64,000 nucleotides of DNA from Mycobacterium sp. AZCC_0083 (GTDB taxonomy: Bacteria > Actinomycetota > Actinomycetes > Mycobacteriales > Mycobacteriaceae), in assembly GCF_014202335.1 (NCBI RefSeq), contig NZ_JACHGP010000004.1, positions 326,024 to 390,023 on the forward strand. Reading direction: 5' to 3'. Positions 1-7,221 of this stretch are shown piece after piece (the stretch's first letter is position 1; each line of letters opens with the position of its first letter). The position numbers and the translations under genes were made by a program. The notes beneath the pieces are model-generated. The model saw only the letters and a list, made by a program, of their open reading frames with translations, had not been told where the DNA came from and ran no database searches.

Positions 1-275
1 GGTACGTTCCACGGTTCGACTCGCTCGTCACTGCCGCCGACGATGTCGCCGACGACGATCAGGCCATCGGTCAACAGCGAGCCGACTGTGGCCATCAGTC
101 GCGCTTGGCGGACGGTGTCCGCGTTGTCTGAATAGACATGCGCGGCAACGGAGTCGAGATGGCTCAGCGACAGACATTCGCCCACCAGGTCACGTAGCAG
201 CTGAGTACGCAATGCGTTCTCAGCCGGTGGACCCCCGTAGCTGCCGAGGGGAGCATGGTTGGGGGGCTGTGTCAC
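1..275 (-). CDS. Putative immunity protein, 3' end beyond window
   Basis: An open minus-strand frame runs from a GTG at 275 to the window edge, giving 91 codons without a stop. AAGGA lies about 8 bases before the GTG, and the gene starts 23 bases after the WXG-type gene. The visible protein is alpha-helical at first and then reads DGLIVVGDIVGG followed by VEPW. That 'DGL-x-x-GD ... W' pattern recalls small immunity-like proteins found behind type VII secretion toxins of actinobacteria. Position directly after the putative toxin gene supports that role. The gene is partial and the family assignment is from memory of the pattern, so function is an inference. Confidence 0.55.
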   Translation of the reverse strand, partial: MTQPPNHAPLGSYGGPPAENALRTQLLRDLVGECLSLSHLDSVAAHVYSDNADTVRQARLMATVGSLLTDGLIVVGDIVGGSDERVEPWNV

Positions 276-298
276 AGGGTCTCGTCCTTCATCGTTGA

Positions 299-1483
299 TT
301 ATCCATCCGGGCGATCGGGAATGCCGTCGCCAATGACTGGCAGGTCGGGATCTCCCGCTTCGGGAAGATGCACAGGGCGGGGCATTGTGCCATCTGGAAT
401 GACGCCACCGCCGAAGCCGCCGCCTCGAACTGGCGGCGCCTCCACCGGGACGGGTCCCCGTGGTGGCGCTTCAACGACGGGTGCTCGTACGGCCGGCGGG
501 ATCTCCGGGATGCCTCCTCGTGGATTGATGTGAACTTTCAAGTCGCCGTTCCCCTCCGGCAGTTTGATGTCCAGTACGGGCTGACCATTGGAACCGGCGG
601 CGACTCGTTGCCCGACTCGGGTGCCGTCGGGCAGAGTGACGACCGAGCCCTTGGTAGGGTCACCGTATCCATTGGGAACCTCCATGCCGTTCTGCCGCAT
701 CCACTTCCAGAGGTTCTCGAGGTCCTGAGGAGTGCGTACCTCTCGTATCCAGGGTTTATTTCCCTCGGGCAGTTTGTCGAGAATGCCCTGGATGTCGGTT
801 GCGTTTGGGCCGCCACCCTTGCCGACTGGGTCGCCAGGTGTCCCAGGATCGGGGATCGGCGGACCCTGTTTGAAGCCGTGATAGTTGACCGCTTGGACCG
901 ATCCGTTGGTGTTGTGCGGCGGTTGGTCATCGACAGGAGCTTCGACGAAATTGAGCTGACTTAGTGGCGCCGTTGCGGCGCTGATTGTGGCAGCAACGCT
1001 CTTGTCTGCGGCGCCCAGTTCAACGGCGCGGGTGCCGATGTTCATCGCGTGATATTCAGCAAGCGACGCCCGCTGCGCCTCGGCTACCGGACCGCCACCG
1101 CTTTGGCGGTCTGCGACTGAAAGATCTTCTCCTACAATGAATCCCGCTTCTTCGGCTTCGGCGACCGCGTTGATGGCGTTGCGTTGGGCGTAGTGAAGTT
1201 CATCGGCACCACGCCGAGCGATGGCCGCGGCGTCGTGCAGGGTGTCGGCGATACCTCTGACCTTCACGAGGTCTGCAAATGAGCGCTCCTGTGCGGCATC
1301 GGCGCCCGCACCGTCCCAGACGGAGCCACCGGGAGACATCGTTGCACGGTGCAGTGTCCCGAAGTGGCCCTCCCACCGCGTCGCGGTGCTCGTCCAGTCC
1401 GACGCCGCTTGTTCCAAGTGTTTGACGTCCCAGTTGACGATCTGCGACAGGCTTGGTCTTGCCGTACCGTCGACTCCCGCCAC
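299..1483 (-). CDS. WXG-type secreted protein with putative C-terminal toxin module
   Basis: This is a 394-residue protein. Residues 1-200 are mostly helical with a Trp-Asp-Gly at 56-58 and an Ala-rich helix after it, as in the helical hairpin domains of ESX substrates. A Gly/Pro-rich linker (about 200-225) leads to a compact module (about 226-325) with LPDGTRVGQR, LDIKLPEG and KVHINPRGG, a pattern often found at the C terminus of actinobacterial polymorphic toxins. A Pro-rich tail of about 70 residues closes it. The GTG start lies one base after the stop of the EspC-like gene, and an immunity-like gene follows. Secretion through an ESX system and toxicity are inferred from architecture and neighbours; no catalytic motif is recognised. 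Confidence 0.65.
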   Translation of the reverse strand: MAGVDGTARPSLSQIVNWDVKHLEQAASDWTSTATRWEGHFGTLHRATMSPGGSVWDGAGADAAQERSFADLVKVRGIADTLHDAAAIARRGADELHYAQRNAINAVAEAEEAGFIVGEDLSVADRQSGGGPVAEAQRASLAEYHAMNIGTRAVELGAADKSVAATISAATAPLSQLNFVEAPVDDQPPHNTNGSVQAVNYHGFKQGPPIPDPGTPGDPVGKGGGPNATDIQGILDKLPEGNKPWIREVRTPQDLENLWKWMRQNGMEVPNGYGDPTKGSVVTLPDGTRVGQRVAAGSNGQPVLDIKLPEGNGDLKVHINPRGGIPEIPPAVRAPVVEAPPRGPVPVEAPPVRGGGFGGGVIPDGTMPRPVHLPEAGDPDLPVIGDGIPDRPDG

Positions 1484-1484
1484 T

Positions 1485-1778
1485 TCAGCCCTCTAGCGAC
1501 TGGCCCAACGCCGCGAGGCGCCGCGCCGCGTCATCATCTGAAGCGGTGTATCGCATTCCCGCGGTACTGAGCTTCAACCCTGTCGCCTGCACCCGCGTGG
1601 CGAGCAATGTAGCGGCAGCCGTAAGCGCGGCGTAACCGCCCGCCACCGAAGCTGATGTGGCCTGAGCGAAGGGTCCAGGAGCGGGACTTGGGCTACCACC
1701 CGCCAGTTCGGCAGAAACCGTCGCGCACTGTGCCGCAAGCGCCTGCAAACCCTCATTGCCGACTTGAAGGATATCCAC
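1485..1778 (-). CDS. EspC-like type VII secretion substrate
   Basis: A small helical protein of 97 residues if it starts at the GTG at 1778. It has two Ala-rich helices and ends with YTASDDDAARRL, which matches the YxxxD/E general secretion signal of mycobacterial type VII substrates and sits near the C terminus as in EspC-like proteins. A TTG start at 1832 would add 18 residues with basic character and no visible ribosome site; the GTG fits better because DILQVG begins the usual substrate fold, though its ribosome site is also weak. It is co-directional with Fic upstream and the WXG-type protein downstream, and may be the secretion partner of the latter. Confidence 0.6.
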   Translation of the reverse strand: MDILQVGNEGLQALAAQCATVSAELAGGSPSPAPGPFAQATSASVAGGYAALTAAATLLATRVQATGLKLSTAGMRYTASDDDAARRLAALGQSLEG

Positions 1779-1840
1779 ACCGAAAAGCCTATAGCCCGCT
1801 ATGGGGTTCGACCCACGCCGATATTTCTTCAATATGAGTT

Positions 1841-2950
1841 TTACACGGCGGTGTCACGCCCGACGGGTTCGCGTCTGACGAGGAGCTGCAGGAACTCGCG
1901 GTTGATGAACAGTCGATCGCGTCCGGTCTTGACGCTCTGAAGCATGCCGTTGTCAGCGAGCGCGTTGAGCCAGCTAGTCGCGGTAGGGCGGGATACGTTG
2001 CAGCGGTCCATCACGGTGGCGATCCGGCAATAGGGCTGCTCGAACAGGACCGATTGGAACTCAGAATCTGCCCCACCCTTGGATACCGCACGCGCCCGTC
2101 GGCTGAAGTCGTCTTGCAGCGCGCGGATGGCAGTGACCTTTTTCAGAGTGTTGCGTGACGTCTGTTCGATACCGGTCAGGATGTAGAGCACCCACTCCTC
2201 CCACGCGGACTCGGCCGTTACGGCGAGCAGGAGGCGGTAGTAGTCACTCTTGGTATCGATGATGTAGCGCGACAAGTACAGCACCGGAAGCCGAAGCAGG
2301 CCCGCATCTACCAGCATCAGCACGTTGAGGATTCGGCCGGTTCGGCCGTTGCCGTCCGAGAAGGGGTGGACCGCCTCGAATTGGTAGTGGGCAGCGGCCA
2401 TCCGTACGAGCGGGTCTAGGCCGTCATTGGCGTGGACGAATCGTTCCCACGCGGTGAGCTTCTCCGTGACGACATCGCGTCCCTCTGGAGGGCTGTAGGT
2501 CACTTCGCCGGTGACGGGGTTGCCGATCTTGGTGCCTGGAACTGCCCGGACCTTCATCTCGCGGCCCTTGATCGTGCTGCACACCGCACCGGCCGTCGTA
2601 GTAGTGAGCCCCCGCTCGTTGATCATCTCGAACCCAACGCGCAGGGCGGTGCGATATCGCAACGTCTCGCGGGTGGCGGGGTCGGCCCCGGCGTCATCGT
2701 CCAGGTGGCGAAAGAGCTCATCAGTCGTGGTGACGATGTTCTCGATCGCGGAGCTAGCCTGGGCCTCCAAGACTGGCAGCGTGTTGATCAAAACCGTGGG
2801 GTTGGGGATCGACACGACCGCTTGATCTAGCTGACCGAGCGCTGTGTTCGCACCGATGGCGGCTTTGAGCACCTTGCGCGTCTCCAGCCGGTCAGCGTCG
2901 GGAGGTGCAGGCAGTTCGTTGTATGGATGATCGGGTCGCCAGTCGGTCAC
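1841..2950 (-). CDS. Fic-domain protein, class II, with winged-helix tail
   Basis: A 369-residue Fic enzyme. The catalytic motif HPFSDGNGRTGR is at 195-206 and is complete (catalytic His, anion-binding Asp/Asn/Arg). An inhibitory motif of the (S/T)xxxE(G/N) type, SSAIEN, lies at 66-71, N-terminal to the Fic core, which makes it a class II enzyme. The last third holds a helix-turn-helix-like stretch (CNVSRPTATSWLNALADNGML). Such proteins usually transfer AMP from ATP to a target protein and are auto-inhibited by the Glu of that motif. It starts at GTG 2950 and is the first gene of the minus-strand run that contains the secretion-like genes. Whether Fic belongs functionally with them is unknown. 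Confidence 0.88.
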   Translation of the reverse strand: MTDWRPDHPYNELPAPPDADRLETRKVLKAAIGANTALGQLDQAVVSIPNPTVLINTLPVLEAQASSAIENIVTTTDELFRHLDDDAGADPATRETLRYRTALRVGFEMINERGLTTTTAGAVCSTIKGREMKVRAVPGTKIGNPVTGEVTYSPPEGRDVVTEKLTAWERFVHANDGLDPLVRMAAAHYQFEAVHPFSDGNGRTGRILNVLMLVDAGLLRLPVLYLSRYIIDTKSDYYRLLLAVTAESAWEEWVLYILTGIEQTSRNTLKKVTAIRALQDDFSRRARAVSKGGADSEFQSVLFEQPYCRIATVMDRCNVSRPTATSWLNALADNGMLQSVKTGRDRLFINREFLQLLVRREPVGRDTAV

Positions 2951-3137
2951 GAGTGAACGATCTCAAACCTATGCCGAATATGTAAATAAATCGGCCAAAA
3001 CTTTGCACTTTCATGTTTTATGCGAAGTTGTTTCACATATCTAGAGACCCTCACATGGTTGCCTCGGCTGCAGGCATCAGGCCACGGAATCTGGTGGCAT
3101 ATTCGCCCGGAAACCTCGCTTACCTGCAACGAACGTG
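2951..3137. other. Gene-free stretch between Fic and attL
   Basis: With the att core and left arm that follow, this begins a stretch of about 400 bases without a convincing gene. The first 100 bases are much more AT-rich than the surroundings and probably hold the promoter of the Fic operon. I see no RNA gene here. The ORFs across it have no ribosome site and no recognisable protein. Confidence 0.5.
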
Positions 3138-3175
3138 GTGCCCCCGGCATGATTCGAACATGCGACACCGGCTTT
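3138..3175. repeat. attL core, displaced tRNA-Arg 3' end
   Basis: This 38-bp stretch is identical to 13417-13454 and equals nucleotides 37-73 of tRNA-Arg(CCT) plus one flanking base. Homology stops at 3176, which corresponds to the third anticodon base. There is no 5' half of a tRNA next to it, so it is a displaced fragment created by integration and not a gene. Confidence 0.92.
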
Positions 3176-3289
3176 TGGAAGCAAGGGATTCCGGCGGTTC
3201 TCGCGTGTACCCCGAATGTGCCGTCTTACAGTGGTTTTCGTCCTCACGTGTTCCCGCGGGATCCATGCGAATCCGCCCGATTCTCGGTT

Positions 3290-3314
3290 ATAAACGGTGA
3301 ATAAGCGGTGGATT
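3290..3314 (+). repeat. Candidate integrase arm-type site, left
   Basis: This 25-bp stretch matches 13357-13381 at 24 of 25 positions, in the same orientation. It holds two tandem near-copies of TAAACGGTG. One lies 114 bp inside attL and the other 35 bp inside attR, so in the circular form they would flank the att core on both sides, as arm sites of tyrosine integrases do. Confidence 0.6.
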
Positions 3315-3359
3315 CTGTCGGTAGGTGGCGCTACGGTCACCAGCAGAGATAGGAAGGCG

Positions 3360-3647
3360 GTGGCAAAGCTGATGGTCGCGAAACTGGTCGGACTGATGGT
3401 CGGCGTCGTGGTCCTGGCCGTCGTCGCCGCGTCGGTGCTTGGGCTGCTGGCCGCGGCCGCTGCGGTGTACGGCGCGTACCGCGGTGGCCGCTGGGCGGTC
3501 CGCCGGCACAGGGTGTCCATGGCAGCGGACACCCATCGTCGCGCCGAGCTCCTGGCGCGCGCCGAGATCCAACACCGCTGGTGGCTCGACGGCGACGCGC
3601 GGGGCACCTACGGTCGATATCCGCCGTTACCGATCAGCGGGGTTTAA
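3360..3647 (+). CDS. Small membrane-anchored phage-type protein
   Basis: About 95 residues with one strongly hydrophobic segment near the N terminus (VGLMVGVVVLAVVAASVLGLLAAA) followed by a basic stretch, so the C-terminal part should face the cytoplasm. The tail has QHRWWLDGDARGTYGRYPP, a pattern seen in short proteins of actinobacterial phages. The start is uncertain. A GTG at 3360 follows AGGAAGG too closely, an ATG at 3372 is somewhat far, and a GTG at 3297 lies inside the arm repeat and is unlikely. It is the only gene between attL and the long minus-strand operon and converges with it, overlapping its last gene by 14 bases. Confidence 0.55.
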   Translation: MAKLMVAKLVGLMVGVVVLAVVAASVLGLLAAAAAVYGAYRGGRWAVRRHRVSMAADTHRRAELLARAEIQHRWWLDGDARGTYGRYPPLPISGV

Positions 3648-3849
3648 CAACGATGCGCGATCTGTACACGGTTGATCCGTCGGGCATCGTGGCCTCGAAG
3701 TCCAGGATCTCCATTCCCCCGTCAGGGGAACGGTTAACCGTCTTGACATTGACGTTCGTGGCGCCAGGCGCGATCTCGCTCGCGATTTGGCTGACTGCGC
3801 GCTGGGCATCCTTGGCCGCGGCGATCGCATCGTTCACGGAGTCGCTCAT
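3634..3849 (-). CDS. Small unknown protein, last gene of the satellite operon
   Basis: I do not recognise this 71-residue protein. The start is the ATG at 3849, one base after the stop of the preceding gene, which argues for translational coupling. The first half is an Ala-rich helix and the second half looks like beta strands (DGGMEILDFEATMPDGSTVYRSRIV). There is no signal peptide or membrane segment. It ends the minus-strand operon of the element next to attL, where satellites often keep variable cargo. Confidence 0.55.
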   Translation of the reverse strand: MSDSVNDAIAAAKDAQRAVSQIASEIAPGATNVNVKTVNRSPDGGMEILDFEATMPDGSTVYRSRIVVKPR

Positions 3850-3850
3850 G

Positions 3851-4300
3851 TCACGCGACGCTACTGCCTGTGCTTGCCCGGGGTTGTACTGGCACGCCGT
3901 AGCGGACCGCGAGCTGATCGGACAGGTCGCCGTCGGCGTACAGGTGGGTGATCCGACACGCTGAAGCGATCCATTCAACTGACGCCGACTGCGGCGGGCC
4001 GGCCTTGGCCAGGAAAGCATCATCCGACAGCACGACGCGGCCCAGTATCACGCCGGCGAACCGACTCGAATCCAGCAGCGTGGGAGCGAACATCTTGGTA
4101 GCGCTGATGTGCCGGCGGCAATCATCTGCACTGGTGAATGCGTACACCCCACACCAACAGTTCTTCGGCTTTGAATCGTGCGGGCACGCTGCGCGGTAGT
4201 CCGCTGTCTCCCAACGGAAGGCGCCGATCGGTGACGCCAATACGCCATCGGCTGTCACCTTCCACCACCGCCAGAATTCTGTAGCCACAGTGTCGATCAT
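3851..4300 (-). CDS. Free-standing homologue of the phosphatase C-terminal domain
   Basis: A 149-residue protein of no known function. It resembles the C-terminal half of the phosphatase fusion encoded just upstream. Shared points are FWRWWK against GWRFWI, a LxSP turn, a Cys/His cluster (C39, H41, C48, C50) ending in CxCGVYA, a middle GR-x-x-L segment and a terminal DLxxxxxxRYxVPV. The C-H-C-C set looks like a small metal site. The ATG at 4300 starts two bases after the preceding stop. Tandem placement next to the fusion suggests duplication of the domain or two subunits of one system. I infer a role only from this link. Confidence 0.65.
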   Translation of the reverse strand: MIDTVATEFWRWWKVTADGVLASPIGAFRWETADYRAACPHDSKPKNCWCGVYAFTSADDCRRHISATKMFAPTLLDSSRFAGVILGRVVLSDDAFLAKAGPPQSASVEWIASACRITHLYADGDLSDQLAVRYGVPVQPRASTGSSVA

Positions 4301-4302
4301 CC

Positions 4303-5295
4303 TCAGTCGCCCCGACAATGCACGGGCACCTGATAGCGGTCGCGTACCTTCTCGGCGAGATCGCGCGCACCAGGCCGCGCCGAGTCCGGCCACACAATGT
4401 AGAGCTCGAGGATTTTGGCCGACGTCGCGCAGATCTCGTCGGGCGTGACTTGGCGGACCAGTCGCGTCCCCACGAAGTCCGTCCGCTGCTCATTTGGCAG
4501 CTGTCTCACTTCGGCGCCTTCCAGCGAGCAACGCCCGACGAGTCGAATCCAGTCCGCAGCGCGAAAGCCCGGCTCCGCGAACGGACCCCACTTCTGCACG
4601 ATCCGCGGAAACAGATCAGCCTGGGCACACGCCACCCGCGCGGTGTGGTTGGCGTACACGCCGCAGTGGCAACCGCGCACCGGCGCAACGTGATCGGGAT
4701 GGCGGCGGCAGGTTGCGCGCATCCGGCGCGTCGGCCACGGTGGCACCTCGCCCAGCCCGTAGTAGGGCGAACGCAACACGTCTTCACCCGGACGCGCGAT
4801 CCAGAACCGCCAACCGTAAGTTACCGCCGATTGAGGCGCGCGCGGAGGCCGGCCGAACCAGTCAAGCAGCCCGGACATGGCTGCTTCAATCGAACCGAAC
4901 GCGCGGTCGAAATCGGCCCCAAAACATGGGTTCCCGACGTCGACATGGCCTGTCGAGCGCGGGTCAAACGAACGCAACAATCGAACTCGAGCCGGATCGA
5001 CGCCCCTCTTCTGAAGGTCCCAGGAGTGCTGGCCCGTCATCACCACCACCAGATCGGCGGCCAGGTGCTCGTCATCGAATTGGGTGGCCCGGTGCGTCAC
5101 CGGATCGGGGTAGCCGTGATCGAGCAGCACACGACGAGCCCGAGTGTCCGCCGGCTCGCCAGCACATCTGCTCGTCCCGGCACTGGTCACTCGGATCACT
5201 TTGTGCAGTCCCCGTTCACGAAGCCCTTGCTCGAACATCGTCGCCGCCATCACCGAGCGCGCCCTGTTGTAGGTGCACACGAACGCAACATGCAT
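4303..5295 (-). CDS. LMW protein tyrosine phosphatase fused to a CxCGVYA domain
   Basis: A 330-residue two-domain protein. Residues 1-147 are a low-molecular-weight protein tyrosine phosphatase with the P-loop C-x5-R-S at 7-14 (CTYNRARS), close to the N terminus as usual. The general-acid loop, normally Asp-Pro, reads GNPCFG here (Asn122-Pro123), so the usual acid is missing and activity may be low or altered. A Pro-rich linker leads to residues 160-330, a domain with WRFW, a C196/H199/C209/C211 cluster ending in CGVYA, and DLAEKVRDRYQVPV at the end. A homologue of this domain is the next gene. The ATG at 5295 overlaps the preceding stop (TGATG). LMW-PTP genes are uncommon in elements of this type, so it is probable cargo. 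Confidence 0.75.
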   Translation of the reverse strand: MHVAFVCTYNRARSVMAATMFEQGLRERGLHKVIRVTSAGTSRCAGEPADTRARRVLLDHGYPDPVTHRATQFDDEHLAADLVVVMTGQHSWDLQKRGVDPARVRLLRSFDPRSTGHVDVGNPCFGADFDRAFGSIEAAMSGLLDWFGRPPRAPQSAVTYGWRFWIARPGEDVLRSPYYGLGEVPPWPTRRMRATCRRHPDHVAPVRGCHCGVYANHTARVACAQADLFPRIVQKWGPFAEPGFRAADWIRLVGRCSLEGAEVRQLPNEQRTDFVGTRLVRQVTPDEICATSAKILELYIVWPDSARPGARDLAEKVRDRYQVPVHCRGD

Positions 5296-5897
5296 CACTC
5301 GGCCGCGTGCCGCTCGCGGTAAGCCTGCAGCCGGCACGCCTCTGAGCACCACTTCCGCCGGCCAGCCACCGGCGCCGAGCAGTTCGGGCAACGCCGAACC
5401 CGTACGCAACCCGTACGGCCGCCGTCAGCAGGTGTCTCATTTTCCACAGGTGCCGGATATGGGTCCTGTTGTGCCACAACGGCATTCGTGGACATAATTT
5501 GTGGGGACCCGTACAGACCATTTTTATCAGAACGACACGGCGTCCCGACTGGCCCGCCGGGAGGGGGTCCAGGCCAGGGTGGTCCATCGTCGGTGTGATC
5601 GGTGCTGGTGTCGCGCAGCTCGTCGCTCTCGCTGTAAGAAGGAGCGGTCGTGGCGGCGGCTTGCATCGGTATGTCAGCCGTGTTTGACGCGGCACCGGCA
5701 CCGACCGGTTCGTCGACGATGCTGGCCCAGCCGTGCTTCAGCCAGTGCATCGCCAGGTACATCGGGACGCCGTGCAGTCTCCCGCTGCGTTGGTCGTCGC
5801 CCCAGAACACGACGATGCCGGGCGTGACGTCTACGTCGCATGGTGTGACGTCGAGTCGAGGTCTGCGCCTTCCTCGCTGCGGCATCGTCGGGATCAT
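5295..5897 (-). CDS. Small 'CDVDVT' family protein extended to a C-terminal zinc ribbon
   Basis: A single open frame of 200 residues. Residues 15-65 (CDVDVTPGIVVFWGDDQRSG ... HGVPMYLAMHWLKHGWASIVDEP) are clearly related to the whole of the 70-residue protein encoded upstream. A long low-complexity region follows, and the end holds a CPNC ... WCSEAC metal-binding ribbon and an AYRER tail, as in phage and mobile-element zinc ribbon proteins. The ATG at 5897 comes eight bases after the preceding stop. An internal ATG at 5495 would give the ribbon alone as 66 residues, but no ribosome site precedes it. The two parts might therefore be separate products; the frame itself is unbroken. Confidence 0.6.
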   Translation of the reverse strand: MIPTMPQRGRRRPRLDVTPCDVDVTPGIVVFWGDDQRSGRLHGVPMYLAMHWLKHGWASIVDEPVGAGAASNTADIPMQAAATTAPSYSESDELRDTSTDHTDDGPPWPGPPPGGPVGTPCRSDKNGLYGSPQIMSTNAVVAQQDPYPAPVENETPADGGRTGCVRVRRCPNCSAPVAGRRKWCSEACRLQAYRERHAAE

Positions 5898-5905
5898 GGT
5901 GTGGC

Positions 5906-6118
5906 TCAGGCGGTCGGCTCGTATACGACGGCTGCGTGGCCATCCTGGAGCCACTGCAGTGCGATGTGCTTGGGCACGCCGTGCACCAGGCCGCCGCGCT
6001 GCTCGCCGTCCCAATACACCAAGCGTCCGACAGTGACGTCGACGTCGCACAGCTTGTGATCGTCTTCTGTCTGTGGCGCGGCCGCTGCCTTGCTTGCGGT
6101 CTTCGTCGTCATGGTCAT
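5906..6118 (-). CDS. Small 'CDVDVT' family protein
   Basis: 70 residues starting at an ATG that overlaps the capsid stop (ATGA). After a charged N-terminal tail it reads CDVDVTVGRLVYWDGEQRGG ... HGVPKHIALQWLQDGHAAVVYEP, which matches the next gene along its whole ordered part. I do not recognise the family. The place directly after the capsid gene suggests a head-related role such as a decoration or connector protein, but this is only positional. Confidence 0.6.
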   Translation of the reverse strand: MTMTTKTASKAAAAPQTEDDHKLCDVDVTVGRLVYWDGEQRGGLVHGVPKHIALQWLQDGHAAVVYEPTA

Positions 6119-6957
6119 GCTGTCGTCGCGATCTTGACGATGGCCGGCGGGTTGGGGAAGCCGAAGCCGGCGCGGACGATGGCGCGCACCGCGACTCGAT
6201 GGCTGGTGAAGAACACGGATCGGTCGCTCTCCACTTCGGCGTCCTCACGCACGACGAAGAACGTCTGCGCTTTCGGGATAGCCCACACCGGGCTCAGGGT
6301 CGTGGTGACGTACGGCGAGGTGAGCAGTGGCACGCCGAGGATCTGGCGCTTACCGGGCTGCGTCGGATCTGCCTGCAGCAGTGGAGTGTTGCGGTCGCTG
6401 CCGGTCTTCAGCTTGGCCAGCAGCATCGCGGTCGCCGGGTTCGTGACGAATGCTGACACGACACCATTGAAGTTCGCGGCAGTGAAGATGGCATCGGAGA
6501 AGGCGTCGACGTTGGCGTAGGCCGCGCCGGCGCTGACGGTGGAGATACCGCTGACGCCGGGCAGTCCGCCGGGACCGTTGGTCGTGGTCGCGGTGAACAG
6601 CGCCTGATCGGTCTTGCGGGTCAGATCACGCAGGATTCCCGCGCCGATGACGTCTTGGGCGGCGGGGCTGCTGTCGTCGGCGAGCTCCTGGCTGATCACG
6701 GTCAGCGCGGCGAGCTTGGACGGGGTGATGTCCAGCTCGTCGATCGTCGGATCGGAGGCGGTGATCTCCGCGCCTTCGGCCACCCATGAGGCGGACGGGT
6801 CGGTGGTGACGATCGGGATGCGGTAACTGTGCGTGCTGATTTGGACACCGGTCAGGATCTGGCCGGCGATCGACTCAGCAAGCAGGGGCTTGATGATGAG
6901 TTCGGCGACCTGTTCTGGTGTCAGGATGGCGGCTGCCGATGAGGTGGTTGTTGCCAT
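6115..6957 (-). CDS. HK97-fold major capsid protein
   Basis: A 280-residue protein with the features of short HK97-type capsid proteins. It has an N-terminal helical arm, then SYRIPIVTTDPSASWVAEGAEITASDP, LTVISQELADDS, FVTNPATAMLLAKLK, ILGVPLLTSPYV and a C-terminal strand region with FFVVREDAEVE and HRVAVRAIVRAGF. It would build the shell of the transducing particle. No prohead protease gene is seen; the acidic coiled-coil gene upstream may serve as scaffold. The ATG at 6957 has GGAGC ten bases upstream, and this site is part of a predicted mRNA hairpin (6960-7031), so capsid translation may be controlled. The next gene is coupled by ATGA. Confidence 0.9.
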   Translation of the reverse strand: MATTTSSAAAILTPEQVAELIIKPLLAESIAGQILTGVQISTHSYRIPIVTTDPSASWVAEGAEITASDPTIDELDITPSKLAALTVISQELADDSSPAAQDVIGAGILRDLTRKTDQALFTATTTNGPGGLPGVSGISTVSAGAAYANVDAFSDAIFTAANFNGVVSAFVTNPATAMLLAKLKTGSDRNTPLLQADPTQPGKRQILGVPLLTSPYVTTTLSPVWAIPKAQTFFVVREDAEVESDRSVFFTSHRVAVRAIVRAGFGFPNPPAIVKIATTA

Positions 6958-6959
6958 GA

Positions 6960-7031
6960 TTGCTCCAATAGGTGAGTGCGCTTGTCGCGCAACGGATTAC
7001 GGATGTGTGTCCGCGTTCTCACCTGGAGCAA
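6960..7031 (-). promoter_or_regulatory. mRNA hairpin covering the capsid ribosome binding site
   Basis: In the minus-strand transcript TTGCTCCAGGTGAG (7031-7018) can pair with CTCACCTATTGGAGCAA (6976-6960). That gives 14 base pairs with a three-base bulge and a loop of about 41 bases. The second arm contains GGAGCAA, the ribosome site of the capsid gene. The 264-base gap between scaffold and capsid (6958-7221) is the longest in an otherwise overlapped operon and holds no gene. Confidence 0.6.
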
Positions 7032-7221
7032 CGTGGCGGGCGCCTGGCCCTACGTTTCGAGTCGGCCCGGTCCTGCCGCCTGTCCGACTCGCATCCCATC
7101 ATAACGCCGCGACGAAAGTTGACCCTCGAGATCCCAGACTCAGGCGCTTGCCGAGCTGCAGAACAGCACGGCGTCCGCCCTTACCCGTACGGGAGGAGTG
7201 CAGGCCTACCCCCGCAAGGGT

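Noticed and set aside
1779..1832. TTG start of the EspC-like protein
   Set aside because: It adds a basic segment unlike such substrates and has no ribosome site.
3138..3175. A second tRNA-Arg gene
   Set aside because: Only nucleotides 37-73 are present and the sequence beyond the anticodon differs; it is the displaced attL copy.
3297..3359. Earlier GTG start of the small membrane protein in the satellite
   Set aside because: The GTG lies inside the arm-type repeat and no ribosome site precedes it.
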